Origin: Ectopseudomonas composti
GTDB lineage: Bacteria; Pseudomonadota; Gammaproteobacteria; Pseudomonadales; Pseudomonadaceae
Reading direction: 5' to 3'
NCBI RefSeq assembly: GCF_001567565.1
Contig: NZ_LSSW01000006.1
Location: forward strand, 91,889 to 155,888
Length of the DNA stretch: 64,000 bases
A program made the position numbers and the translations under genes. Under the pieces are notes generated by a model. It saw only the letters and a program-made list of their open reading frames with translations, did no database searches and had not been told where the DNA came from. Shown in pieces: positions 56,121-64,000 of the stretch (position 1 is its first letter; each line of letters begins with the position of its first letter).

Positions 56121-56311
56121 CGGGGCATGCTCGCGTCAAGGGGCGCACCGCGGTGCAGGCGGCCAGCGCGCCAGGCTAGGCGTGGAGCGCAGGCGATGGT
56201 CGTTCCCTCGGCAAGCTCCACAACGACGCATGGCGCGTTGGCAGCCGCAACCCGAAGGGCCGCTGACTCGATGGCGGCTGGGGCATTCAGGCAGTTTTGC
56301 ATTGGCAGCAT
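56117..56311 (-). CDS. Candidate 64-residue protein between urtB and urtC
   Basis: A 64-codon frame starts at an ATG with AAGGA 8 nt upstream and ends in a TGA that overlaps the urtC ATG (ATGA), the same coupling seen throughout this operon. The product begins MLPMQNCLNAPAAIESAALR, contains a short hydrophobic stretch (NAPCVVVELAEGTTIACAP) with two Cys and ends basic. I do not recognise it. It may be a real small gene or a coupling leader that carries ribosomes across the gap; the upstream 72 bp to urtB is gene-free. Confidence 0.4.
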   Translation of the reverse strand: MLPMQNCLNAPAAIESAALRVAAANAPCVVVELAEGTTIACAPRLAWRAGRLHRGAPLDASMPR

Positions 56312-56383
56312 TCTCATGTTCCTTCGCATAGCGCCGCCAGCGTGGCAGCGGCGCGGTCGTCAATTGGCGTGAGCAGGCCCCGC

Positions 56384-57952
56384 TTAGTCGATCACCCTTC
56401 CTTTCAGTGCGAACAGGCCTTGCGGGCGCTTCTGGATGAACAGAATGATCAGCGCGAGGATGAGGATCTTGCCGAGTACCGCACCGATCTGCGGTTCGAG
56501 GAACTTGTTCAGCACGCCCAGGCCGAAGGCGGCCAGCACGCTGCCGGCCAGTTGGCCGACGCCACCGAGCACCACCACCAGGAATGAGTCGATGATGTAG
56601 CTCTGGCCGAGGTCCGGGCCGACGTTGCCGATCTGGCTCAGGGCCACGCCGCCCAGGCCGGCGATGCCCGAGCCCAGGCCGAAGGCGAGCATGTCCACGC
56701 GGCCGGTGGGGACGCCGCAGCAGGCGGCCATGTTGCGGTTTTGCGTTACCGCGCGCACGTTCAGGCCCAGGCGCGTCTTGTTCAGCAACAACCAGGTCAG
56801 CACCACGACGAACAACGCGAAGCCGATGATGACGATGCGGTTGTAGGGCAATACCAGATTCGGCAGCACCTGCACGCCGCCGGACAACCAGGCCGGATTG
56901 GCCACCTCGACGTTCTGCGCGCCGAAGGTGACGCGCACCAGCTGAATCAGGATCAGGCTGATGCCCCAGGTGGCCAGCAGGGTTTCCAGCGGGCGGCCAT
57001 AGAGGTGGCGGATTACCGTGCGCTCCAGCGCCATGCCGATGCAGGCGGTGACCAGGAAGGCAATCGGCAGCGCAGCCAGCGGGTAGAGCGTCAGGTATTC
57101 GGGGGCCAGGCGCTGGAAGCTCAGCTGCACCACATAGGTGGTGTAGGCACCGAGCATCAGCATCTCGCCGTGGGCCATGTTGATCACCCCGAGCAGGCCG
57201 AAGGTGATGGCCAGGCCCAGCGCTGCGAGCAACAGGATCGAGCCTAGCGACAGGCCGCTGAAGGCCTGGCCGAGTAACTCGCCGATCAGCAGTTTGTGCT
57301 TCACCTGGGCCAGGCTCTGTTCGGCGGCGCTGCGTACGGCGGTATCGCTTTCTTCACCATCGAGCAGGCTTTGCAGGCGCGTGCGGGCCAGCGGGTCGCC
57401 GGTTTCGCCCAGGCGCTCCACGGCCGCCAGGCGCACGGCCGGATCGCTGGCTTCCAGTTGCAGGTTGGCCAGGGCCTGGGTAATGGCGTCACGCACATCC
57501 TCGTCGGCTTCCATGCTCAGACGATTTTCCAGCAGCGGCAGCAATGCCGGCGGCGTATTGCGTTGCAGTTGCTTGGCGGCGCCAAGGCGCACGGCCGCAT
57601 CGTCGTCGAGCAACTGATGACTGGCCACGGCGACGCCGATCAGGCCGCGCAGGCGGTTGTTCAGGCGCAGCTTTCGCGGCGTGCCATTGGCCTCGGCTGC
57701 GCCGTCGGCGGCGAGCCAGGTGCCGTCCTGTTCGATGAAAGCGCGTTTGTCGGCATCGCTGGCAACGCGGCCCTGCTGCAGGGCTTGCAGCAGTGGCATG
57801 CGATCTGTGGTGGGGGCTGCAGCCCAGCTCTGCAGGAGTTTGGCCTGCTTGCTGGCGTTGGCAGCGGCGAAGTCGTCGGCCTCGCCAGCATGCGCTGCCA
57901 GTGGCAGCAACAGCAGCAGGCTCAGCAGAATTCGGGTAAGGGCAGTGGGCAT
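56384..57952 (-). CDS. urtB: Urea ABC transporter permease UrtB
   Basis: A 522-residue protein. A signal peptide (ILLSLLLLLPLAAHA) and a helical periplasmic domain of about 200 residues with HEAT-like pairs (DEDVRDAITQALANLQLEASDPAVRLAAVERLGETGDP region) precede a LivH-like permease of eight or so helices (GLLGVINMAHGEMLMLGAY). The extra domain is usual in gamma-proteobacterial UrtB. The gap to urtC is unusually long and holds the 64-residue ORF. Confidence 0.94.
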   Translation of the reverse strand: MPTALTRILLSLLLLLPLAAHAGEADDFAAANASKQAKLLQSWAAAPTTDRMPLLQALQQGRVASDADKRAFIEQDGTWLAADGAAEANGTPRKLRLNNRLRGLIGVAVASHQLLDDDAAVRLGAAKQLQRNTPPALLPLLENRLSMEADEDVRDAITQALANLQLEASDPAVRLAAVERLGETGDPLARTRLQSLLDGEESDTAVRSAAEQSLAQVKHKLLIGELLGQAFSGLSLGSILLLAALGLAITFGLLGVINMAHGEMLMLGAYTTYVVQLSFQRLAPEYLTLYPLAALPIAFLVTACIGMALERTVIRHLYGRPLETLLATWGISLILIQLVRVTFGAQNVEVANPAWLSGGVQVLPNLVLPYNRIVIIGFALFVVVLTWLLLNKTRLGLNVRAVTQNRNMAACCGVPTGRVDMLAFGLGSGIAGLGGVALSQIGNVGPDLGQSYIIDSFLVVVLGGVGQLAGSVLAAFGLGVLNKFLEPQIGAVLGKILILALIILFIQKRPQGLFALKGRVID

Positions 57953-57967
57953 AGGGGTGTCCTTGGC

Positions 57968-58152
57968 GTAGCCCGGATGAAGTCCGGGGCGAGCTTCCCG
58001 GATTGCATCCGGGCTACGGCGACCCTCTCCCTAACCCTCTCCCCCTCTTCATAAAAGAAAGGGGGGAGAGGGGACTGGTACGGTGCAGTGCATTGCTCCG
58101 TGCAGCTTGTCTCCCCTCTCTCGCTTGCGGGAGAGGGGCTGGGGGGAGGGGC
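57968..58152. repeat. Palindromic repeats between urtA and urtB
   Basis: The first unit (57968-58017) is the GTAGCCCGGATG ... CATCCGGGCTAC palindrome common in Pseudomonas. It is followed by two CCCTCTCCC-type inverted units (58021-58078 and 58111-58152). No coding sequence is present in the 207-bp gap. Confidence 0.75.
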
Positions 58153-58159
58153 TTTTGCC

Positions 58160-59425
58160 TTAGTTCGACTTCACCGGGGTATCGGCTTTCTTGTCGTTAC
58201 CCTCGATGTACGGGCTCCACGGCTGGGCGCGGATCGGGCCTTCGGTTTCCCAGACCACGGAGAACTGACCGTCTTCCTGGATCTCGCCGATCATCACCGG
58301 CTTGTGCAGGTGGTGGTTCGTCTCGTCCATCTTCAGGGTGAAGCCGCTCGGCGCCGCGAACTCCTGGCCAGCCATGGCTTCGCGCACCTTGTCGACGTCG
58401 GTGGTGCCGGCTTTCTCGACGGCCTGTGCCCACATGTGGATGCCCACGTAGGTGGCTTCCATCGGATCGTTGGTTACCACGGTGTCGGCGTTCGGCAGGT
58501 TCTTGGCCTTGGCGTAGGCTTTCCAGTCGGCGACGAACTTCTCGTTGACCGGGTTTTCCACGGACTGGAAGTAGTTCCACGCCGCCAGGTGGCCGACCAG
58601 CGGCTTGGTGTCGATGCCGCGCAGCTCTTCTTCACCCACGGAGAAGGCTACGACCGGTACTTCGGTGGCTTCCAGGCCCTGGTTGGCCAGTTCCTTGTAG
58701 AACGGCACGTTGGAGTCGCCGTTCACCGTGGAAACCACAGCGGTCTTGCCGCCGGCGGAGAACTTCTTGATGTTGGCGACGATGGTTTGATAGTCGCTGT
58801 GGCCGAACGGGGTGTAGACCTCTTCGATGTCCTTGTCGGCGATACCTTTGCTGTGCAGGAAGGCGCGCAGGATCTTGTTGGTGGTGCGCGGGTAGACGTA
58901 GTCGGTACCGAGCAGGAAGAAGCGCTTGGCGCCGCCGCCGTCTTCGCTGAGCAAGTATTCCACTGCCGGAATGGCTTGCTGGTTTGGCGCCGCACCGGTG
59001 TAGAACACGTTCGGCGACATTTCTTCACCTTCGTACTGCACCGGGTAGAACAGCAGGCCGTTGAGCTCCTCGTAGACCGGCAGCACGGATTTGCGCGACA
59101 CCGAAGTCCAGCAGCCGAAGGTCACGGCGACCTTGTCCTGGGTCAGCAACTGACGGCCACGCTCGGCGAACAGCGGCCAGTTGGACGCCGGGTCTACCAC
59201 CACCGCTTCGAGCTGCTTGCCGAGCACGCCGCCTTTGGCGTTGATCTCGTCGATGGTCATCAGCGCCATGTCTTTGAGCGAAGTTTCGGAAATGGCCATG
59301 GTGCCGGACAGCGAATGCAGGACGCCGACCTTGATGGTCTCGGCGGCCTGGATGGACCAGGAAAGGCCCATGGCGGCGATGGAAGCGGAAAGGGTAAAGG
59401 CCTTGATCAGGCTGCGACGTTGCAT
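58160..59425 (-). CDS. urtA: Urea ABC transporter substrate-binding protein UrtA
   Basis: A 421-residue periplasmic binding protein with a twin-arginine-like start (MQRRSLIKAFTLSASIAAMG) and signal cleavage near IQAAETIK. Hallmarks are VGVLHSLSGTMAISETSLKD, FYPVQYEGEEMSPNVFYTG and LGTDYVYPRTTNKI. It captures urea or short amides in the periplasm. The ATG at 59425 follows GGAGAA. It starts 75 bp after the gntR stop; a weak GG-N10-GC element overlaps that stop. Confidence 0.96.
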   Translation of the reverse strand: MQRRSLIKAFTLSASIAAMGLSWSIQAAETIKVGVLHSLSGTMAISETSLKDMALMTIDEINAKGGVLGKQLEAVVVDPASNWPLFAERGRQLLTQDKVAVTFGCWTSVSRKSVLPVYEELNGLLFYPVQYEGEEMSPNVFYTGAAPNQQAIPAVEYLLSEDGGGAKRFFLLGTDYVYPRTTNKILRAFLHSKGIADKDIEEVYTPFGHSDYQTIVANIKKFSAGGKTAVVSTVNGDSNVPFYKELANQGLEATEVPVVAFSVGEEELRGIDTKPLVGHLAAWNYFQSVENPVNEKFVADWKAYAKAKNLPNADTVVTNDPMEATYVGIHMWAQAVEKAGTTDVDKVREAMAGQEFAAPSGFTLKMDETNHHLHKPVMIGEIQEDGQFSVVWETEGPIRAQPWSPYIEGNDKKADTPVKSN

Positions 59426-59500
59426 GGTGCGTTCTCCATTCTCAACTTGAGTAAGTGGACAGCTCTTTATTGTTCGGCAGTGATTCAAAGGTCATTTACG

Positions 59501-60223
59501 TCACCCTTGCACCGGCAGTGCCCGTTGCCGGGCGCTGTGCAGCATGTGCAGGGTGATCTTGCGCACTTCCGCTTTGCTGACCTCTATGTGGGTCTTGAGC
59601 AATAGCTGTGCCTCTTCGCAGCGACGCGACAGGATCGCGCCGAGGACGCGTGCGTGTTCCTCGTAGGTGAGCGCCACGCGCGGCTCCTGGGTGAAGTCCA
59701 GGCGCCTGATAATTCGGATCTTTTCGCTGACTTCGGCATGCAGGCGGGCCATCTCGCGGTTGCCGGCGGCTTCCACCAGTTTGCAGTGAAAACGTTCGTC
59801 CAGACGCGAGACTTCGCGGCCGTCCTGCAGGCGCTGCTCGGGTTGCACCATCCAGGTGCGACGCAGCTGTTCCAGTGCATCCGGCAGCTCTTCATTGGGG
59901 CGCTCGCACAGGCGCTTGACCGCCTCCAGTTCAAAGACGATGCGCACCTCGTAGAGCTCCTCGAAATGGGCGAAATCGAACGGCTTGACCTGCCAGCCGC
60001 TGCGGAAATACACCTCCAGGTAGCCCTCGCGCTCCAGGCGATACAGCGCCTGACGCACCGGCGTGCGGCTGGCGGCCATGCGCTCGGCGATCTCGCCTTC
60101 GGAAAAACGGTCACCCGGCAGCAGGCGGAACTCGAAGATGTCGTCCTTGAGCTGGGCGTAGATGCGCTCGGCGAGATTCTCCGGGCGCTCCTTGCCACGC
60201 TTGGCCGGGCTGACCAGTTGCAT
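59501..60223 (-). CDS. GntR/FCD-family regulator linked to urea carboxylase
   Basis: A 240-residue FadR-type regulator. The winged helix is at about 17-70 (AERIYAQLKDDIFEFRL, EIAERMAASRTPVRQALYRLE) and the FCD ligand domain follows with its His/Asp metal-site pattern (RLDERFHCKLVEAAGN; YEEHARVLGAI). GntR regulators beside urea amidolyase genes probably respond to a urea or allophanate-related signal; the effector is not known here. It lies 1 bp after the urea carboxylase stop, hence in the same transcript. Confidence 0.88.
   Translation of the reverse strand: MQLVSPAKRGKERPENLAERIYAQLKDDIFEFRLLPGDRFSEGEIAERMAASRTPVRQALYRLEREGYLEVYFRSGWQVKPFDFAHFEELYEVRIVFELEAVKRLCERPNEELPDALEQLRRTWMVQPEQRLQDGREVSRLDERFHCKLVEAAGNREMARLHAEVSEKIRIIRRLDFTQEPRVALTYEEHARVLGAILSRRCEEAQLLLKTHIEVSKAEVRKITLHMLHSARQRALPVQG
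59508..59523 (-). promoter_or_regulatory. Weak sigma-54-like element before urtA
   Basis: Read on the minus strand, GGGCACTGCCGGTGCA has GG-N10-GC spacing but three departures from TGGCACG-N4-TTGCW. It overlaps the 3' end of the gntR gene and lies 83 bp before the urtA start. It is a possible RpoN promoter only. Confidence 0.35.
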
Positions 60224-60224
60224 C

Positions 60225-63200
60225 TCAGGCCGCCTCGCTCGGGGTCAACAGGAGCAGCGCGTCGCCCGGCGTCACCGCCTTGCCGGGGGCGCAACGCAGT
60301 GACTTGACCGTGCCGGCCACCGGCGCGGTCACTGCCAGCTCCATCTTCATCGCCTCGACCACCAGCAGCGGGGTGCCGGCTTCCACATGCTGGCCGGGCT
60401 CGACCAGCACCTTCCACACGCTGCCGCTCATCTCGGCGGCGACCAGATGGCCGTCCAGATCGGCGTCGTCGTCAGTCATGGCGCTCAGCGCTTGTGCGGC
60501 GCTCGGATCGTCGTCCTTCCACAGTTCGACCTCGGCGTCGAAGGCGGCTTTCTGTTTGCTCTGGAACGCGGCGATATCGGCGGCGTTGTCGGCGATGAAG
60601 CGGTTGTAGGCGGCGAAGTCGAACTCGGTTTCCTCGATGCGGATCTGCGCGCGGCCCTCACGGAAGGCTTCGCGGAATTCGTCCAGTTCGGCCTCGCTGA
60701 CCGGGTAGAAACGCACCTGATCGAAGAAGCGCAGCAGCCAGGGCTGGCCATTCTCGAACTGGGCGTTCTTCACGTACTTGTTCCAGATCGGCAGGGTGCG
60801 GCCGACCAGCTGATAGCCGCCGGGCGAGTCCATGCCGTAGATGCACATGTACATGCCGCCGATGCCCACGGTGCCCTCGGCGGTGAAGGTGCGCGCCGGG
60901 TTGTACTTGGAGCTGAGCAGGCGATGGCGCGGGTCCAGCGGCACGGCGCAGGGCGCGTCGAGGTAGACGTCGCCGAGGCCGAGAATCAGGTAGCTGGCGT
61001 CGAACAGGATGTCGCGCACCTGCTCGCGGCTTTCCAGGCCATTGGCGCGCTGGATGAAGTCGACGTTGTTCGGCAGCCAGGGCGCCTCGCTGCGCACGGT
61101 CTCGCGGTAGCGTTCGACGGCGGCCAGCGTTGCGCTGTCCTCGAAGGCCATGGGCAGGTGGACGATACGGGTTGGCACCTTGAGTTGGGCGACATCGCCG
61201 AGCTGGCGCTCCAGGCGCAGCAGGTGTTCGAGCAGGGTGCGCTGGTGCAGCACGCGGCTGTCATAACGCAGTTGCAGCGAGCGCACGCCGGGGGCGAGCT
61301 CTTCCAGGCCGCGCAGCGGCTGTGCCTTGAGCGCCTCCATCAGCAGGTGCACGCGCAGGCGCAGGGCCAGATCCAGCACGTTGTCGCCGTACTCCAGGAG
61401 GATGTAGGCATCGCCGGCCTGGCGATACACCGCGCGCGGACGGCTGCCTTCAGCCGGCAGCTCGGCCAGTACGGTGGCGGAAACGGTGCTGTCCGGTTGC
61501 AGCGACGGCGCCGGCAGGGTCACTGCGCTGATCGCCGCCAGGGCCTCGATGCTGCCCAGTTGCGCCTGCTCCAGGCTCTGCGCCTGCTGGAAGCCGATGG
61601 GGTGAAAGCGCAGCTTGTCGCCGGGCTTGACCTGGCCGACCTTCCACAGCTCGGCCTTGGCGATGGTTACCGGGCAGACGAAACCGCCGAGGCTGGGGCC
61701 ATCCTTGGTCAGGATTACCGGGAAGTCGCCGGTAAAGTTGATCGAGCCGATGGCGTATTCGCAGTCATGCACGTTGGACGGGTGCAGGCCGGCTTCGCCA
61801 CCGTCGGCCCGCGCCCAGCTCGGTTTCGGCCCGGACAGGCGCACACCGAGACGGTTGGAGTTGTAGTGCACCTCCCATTCGGCAGCGAAGAACTCCTCGA
61901 TGGCTTCAGCGGTGAAGAAGTCCGGCGCACCGTGCGGGCCGTAGAGCACGCCGATGTTCCAGGTGGTGCCGTAGCTGGGGATCAGGCTCGGGTGCGCAGC
62001 CTGTGGCGGGGCGACTGGCGCCGGTGTGGTGCAGGCCGGCAACTCGGGTTGGGAGATGGCCAGCATGTCGGCGGTACGCAGGGTGCGCCCGGCATGCCCG
62101 CCGAACTGGCCGAGGGCGAAGGTGGAGCGGCTGTCCAGGTACAGCGGCACGTCCAGGCCATTGCGTACGGCCAGATAAGTGCGGCAGCCGCTGACGGCGC
62201 GGCCCAGCTTGAGCACCTGACCGGCCTTGACCACGATTGGCTGCCAGTAGGCCACTGGTGCATCGTCCAGGGTGGCCGGGCAATCGGCGCCGGTCAGGGC
62301 GATCAGCGCGTCGCTGTGAAAGCGCAGGGTCGGCCCTTGCAGGGTAAATTCCAGGCCAGCGGCTTCGGCCGCGTTACCGACGATGCGGTTGGCCAGGCGG
62401 AAGGCGAAATCATCCATCGGCCCGGACGGCGGCACGCCGATATCCCAGTAGCCTAGACGGCCGGGGTAATCCTGAACGCTGGAGTAGGTGCCGGGCTCCA
62501 GCACTTCGATGACGTTGGCCCCGAACGTGAAACCGTCGAGCAGGCGCGTCCATACCTGGCCTGTGGCGAAGCGCTCATCGGCCACCACCTGGCGCAGGTA
62601 GTCGAGGTTGCTGGCGATGCCGTGCAGGCGGGTTTCGCCCAGGGCTTTTTGCAGTTTGCCGATGGCTTCGTCACGAGTCGCCGCATGGACGATCAGCTTG
62701 GCGATCATCGGGTCGTAGAAGGCTGAAACCTCGCTGCCGGTGCTGACCCAGCCGTCGACACGCACGTCGTCCGGGAAATGCACATCGGTAAGTACGCCCG
62801 GGCTGGGCTGGAAGTTCTTCAGCGGGTCTTCGGCGTAGATCCGCACTTCGATGGCAGCGCCTTGCGGGGCGCGGTCGAGTGCGGGCCAGTCCAGCGCATC
62901 GCCTGCGGCCACGCGCAGCATGCACTCGATCAGATCCAGACCGGTGACCATCTCGGTGACCGGATGTTCGACCTGCAGGCGAGTGTTCACTTCGAGGAAG
63001 TAGAAGTCGTCGCGGGCGGCGTCGTAGATGAATTCCACGGTGCCGGCGCTGCGGTATTTCACCGAGTCGCCAAGCTGCACGGCGGCAGCGTGCAAACGCT
63101 CGCGGGTGGCCTGCGGCAGGTTCGGCGCCGGGGTTTCCTCGACCACCTTCTGGTTGCGCCGCTGCAGCGAGCAGTCGCGTTCGCCGAGGGCGGCGACGCG

Positions 63201-63854
63201 GCCGGCGCCGTCACCGAAAATCTGCACCTCGACATGCCGCGCCTGATCGACGAAACGCTCGAGAAATACGCCGGCATCGCTGAAGAACTGCTCGCCCATG
63301 CGCTTGACGCTTTCATAGGCGCTTTCCAGGGCCGCGGCGTCGCTGCAACGGGTCAGGCCGATGCCGCCACCGCCGGCGGTGGTCTTGAGCATCACCGGGT
63401 AACCGATGCTTGCAGCGGCGGCCAGCGCTTCCTCCATGCTGTGCAGCAGGCCGGTGCCCGGCGCCATCGGCACCTGGGCCTGGGCGGCCAGTTCGCGGGC
63501 ACGGTGCTTGAGGCCGAACTCGCGAATCTGCTCGCCGGTCGGGCCGACGAAGGCGATGCCGGCTGCTTCGCAGGCATCGGCGAACTCGGCGCTTTCCGAG
63601 AGAAAACCGTAACCGGGGTAGATCGCCTGGGCGCCGGTTTGCTGCGCGGCAGCGAGAATCTTGTCGATACGCAGGTAGCTGTCGGCCGGCTTGTCGCCGC
63701 CCAGGGCAATGGCGACATCGGCGTCGCGTACATGCTGGGCATTGCGGTCGGCGTCGGAGTAGACGGCGACGCTTTTGACGCCCAGGCGTTTGAGCGTACG
63801 AATGGTACGGACAGCTATCTCGCCACGGTTGGCGATCAGTACGGTATGGAACAT
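60225..63854 (-). CDS. uca: Urea carboxylase (biotin-dependent)
   Basis: A 1,209-residue multidomain enzyme. A biotin carboxylase module (about 1-450; TVLIANRGEIAVR, KTTAGGGGIGLTRC) is followed by an AHS2/KipA-like and AHS1/KipI-like carboxyltransferase (PSGPMDDFAFRLANRIVGN; NSNRLGVRLSGP) and a C-terminal biotinyl domain with EAMKME, where K1170 would carry biotin. It carboxylates urea to allophanate with ATP and bicarbonate. The ATG at 63854 follows AGGAGG. Allophanate hydrolase is not in the window and should lie nearby. It begins a minus-strand run that continues with gntR and the urt genes. Confidence 0.95.
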   Translation of the reverse strand: MFHTVLIANRGEIAVRTIRTLKRLGVKSVAVYSDADRNAQHVRDADVAIALGGDKPADSYLRIDKILAAAQQTGAQAIYPGYGFLSESAEFADACEAAGIAFVGPTGEQIREFGLKHRARELAAQAQVPMAPGTGLLHSMEEALAAAASIGYPVMLKTTAGGGGIGLTRCSDAAALESAYESVKRMGEQFFSDAGVFLERFVDQARHVEVQIFGDGAGRVAALGERDCSLQRRNQKVVEETPAPNLPQATRERLHAAAVQLGDSVKYRSAGTVEFIYDAARDDFYFLEVNTRLQVEHPVTEMVTGLDLIECMLRVAAGDALDWPALDRAPQGAAIEVRIYAEDPLKNFQPSPGVLTDVHFPDDVRVDGWVSTGSEVSAFYDPMIAKLIVHAATRDEAIGKLQKALGETRLHGIASNLDYLRQVVADERFATGQVWTRLLDGFTFGANVIEVLEPGTYSSVQDYPGRLGYWDIGVPPSGPMDDFAFRLANRIVGNAAEAAGLEFTLQGPTLRFHSDALIALTGADCPATLDDAPVAYWQPIVVKAGQVLKLGRAVSGCRTYLAVRNGLDVPLYLDSRSTFALGQFGGHAGRTLRTADMLAISQPELPACTTPAPVAPPQAAHPSLIPSYGTTWNIGVLYGPHGAPDFFTAEAIEEFFAAEWEVHYNSNRLGVRLSGPKPSWARADGGEAGLHPSNVHDCEYAIGSINFTGDFPVILTKDGPSLGGFVCPVTIAKAELWKVGQVKPGDKLRFHPIGFQQAQSLEQAQLGSIEALAAISAVTLPAPSLQPDSTVSATVLAELPAEGSRPRAVYRQAGDAYILLEYGDNVLDLALRLRVHLLMEALKAQPLRGLEELAPGVRSLQLRYDSRVLHQRTLLEHLLRLERQLGDVAQLKVPTRIVHLPMAFEDSATLAAVERYRETVRSEAPWLPNNVDFIQRANGLESREQVRDILFDASYLILGLGDVYLDAPCAVPLDPRHRLLSSKYNPARTFTAEGTVGIGGMYMCIYGMDSPGGYQLVGRTLPIWNKYVKNAQFENGQPWLLRFFDQVRFYPVSEAELDEFREAFREGRAQIRIEETEFDFAAYNRFIADNAADIAAFQSKQKAAFDAEVELWKDDDPSAAQALSAMTDDDADLDGHLVAAEMSGSVWKVLVEPGQHVEAGTPLLVVEAMKMELAVTAPVAGTVKSLRCAPGKAVTPGDALLLLTPSEAA

Positions 63855-63907
63855 CTGTTGCGGCCTCCTGGCTTGCTGCGCGCGTGGGCGGGCAGGCGCT
63901 GATCTGT

Positions 63908-63995
63908 TCCCTCTCCCTTGGGGGAGAGGGCTAGGGAGAGGGGGATTCACACCACCCTCTCCCCCAACCCCTCTCCCGCAAGCGGGAGAGGGGAG
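63908..63995. repeat. CCCTCTCC-type repeats upstream of urea carboxylase
   Basis: Two inverted units, CCCTCTCCC ... GGGAGAGGG and CCCCTCTCCCGC / GCGGGAGAGGGG, lie 54 bp and more upstream of the urea carboxylase start. They belong to the family also seen at 22.8 and 58.0 kb. Confidence 0.7.
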
Positions 63996-64000
63996 TCATT

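Overview
The window is GC-rich Pseudomonas chromosome, most like the P. mendocina/oleovorans side of the genus. The evidence is gene content and order matching P. aeruginosa PA4864-PA4893 (ureD-ureA-pat-ureB-ureC, PA4872-type oxaloacetate decarboxylase, desBC-desT, ureE-F-G), REP palindromes of the GTAGGAGCGGCTTCAGCC type, and dense ATGA/TGATG gene overlaps. I saw no rRNA, tRNA, CRISPR array or complete prophage.

Layout. 1-4.5 kb: the 5' end of a 7TMR-DISMED2 sensor gene, a YgiQ radical SAM protein, a methyltransferase and a short IS-derived element. 4.4-19.2 kb: the most unusual locus. It holds a 2,218-residue DUF4347/beta-repeat surface protein followed by a TolC-like lipoprotein, two phage-tail-collar proteins, a DUF6916-like protein, a GNAT, and a tightly coupled operon of three HlyD-type adaptors. 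One adaptor is fused to an M50-type membrane peptidase and one to a cytoplasmic GAF-like domain. No ABC ATPase is encoded with them, so this may be an uncharacterised export or surface-display system. 19.4-26.3 kb: a transglutaminase / circularly permuted ATP-grasp-alpha-E / transglutaminase operon behind a sigma-54-type promoter. 26.3-30.5 kb: DUF808, LOG, LysE and GDPD genes, with intergenic regions rich in DnaA-box-like sequences.

30.6-33.1 kb: ureE-F-G-J (urease nickel metallochaperones and a HupE/UreJ permease) behind a sigma-54-type promoter. 33.2-36.2 kb: desT and the divergent desCB unsaturated-fatty-acid operon with a DesT-type operator. 36.3-48.4 kb: single genes, including a 16-residue-repeat exported protein, an AEC transporter, VOC, YegD-like Hsp70, YbhN-like, YqaA-like and VC0807-family membrane proteins, three orphan periplasmic binding proteins, an orphan GspF-like protein, oxaloacetate decarboxylase, a DksA-type zinc finger and a hemerythrin.

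48.5-63.9 kb: one long run of urea genes on the minus strand. In transcription order these are urea carboxylase, a GntR regulator, urtABCDE (urea ABC importer), ureD, ureA, pat, a GNAT, ureB and ureC. The organism therefore appears able to import urea and degrade it by both urease and the ATP-dependent urea amidolyase route; allophanate hydrolase would lie outside the window. GG-N10-GC elements upstream of ureE, ureD and the transglutaminase operon, and a weaker one before urtA, suggest RpoN/NtrC nitrogen control. REP elements, CCCTCTCC-type repeats and a second IS-derived element have expanded several junctions in these operons.
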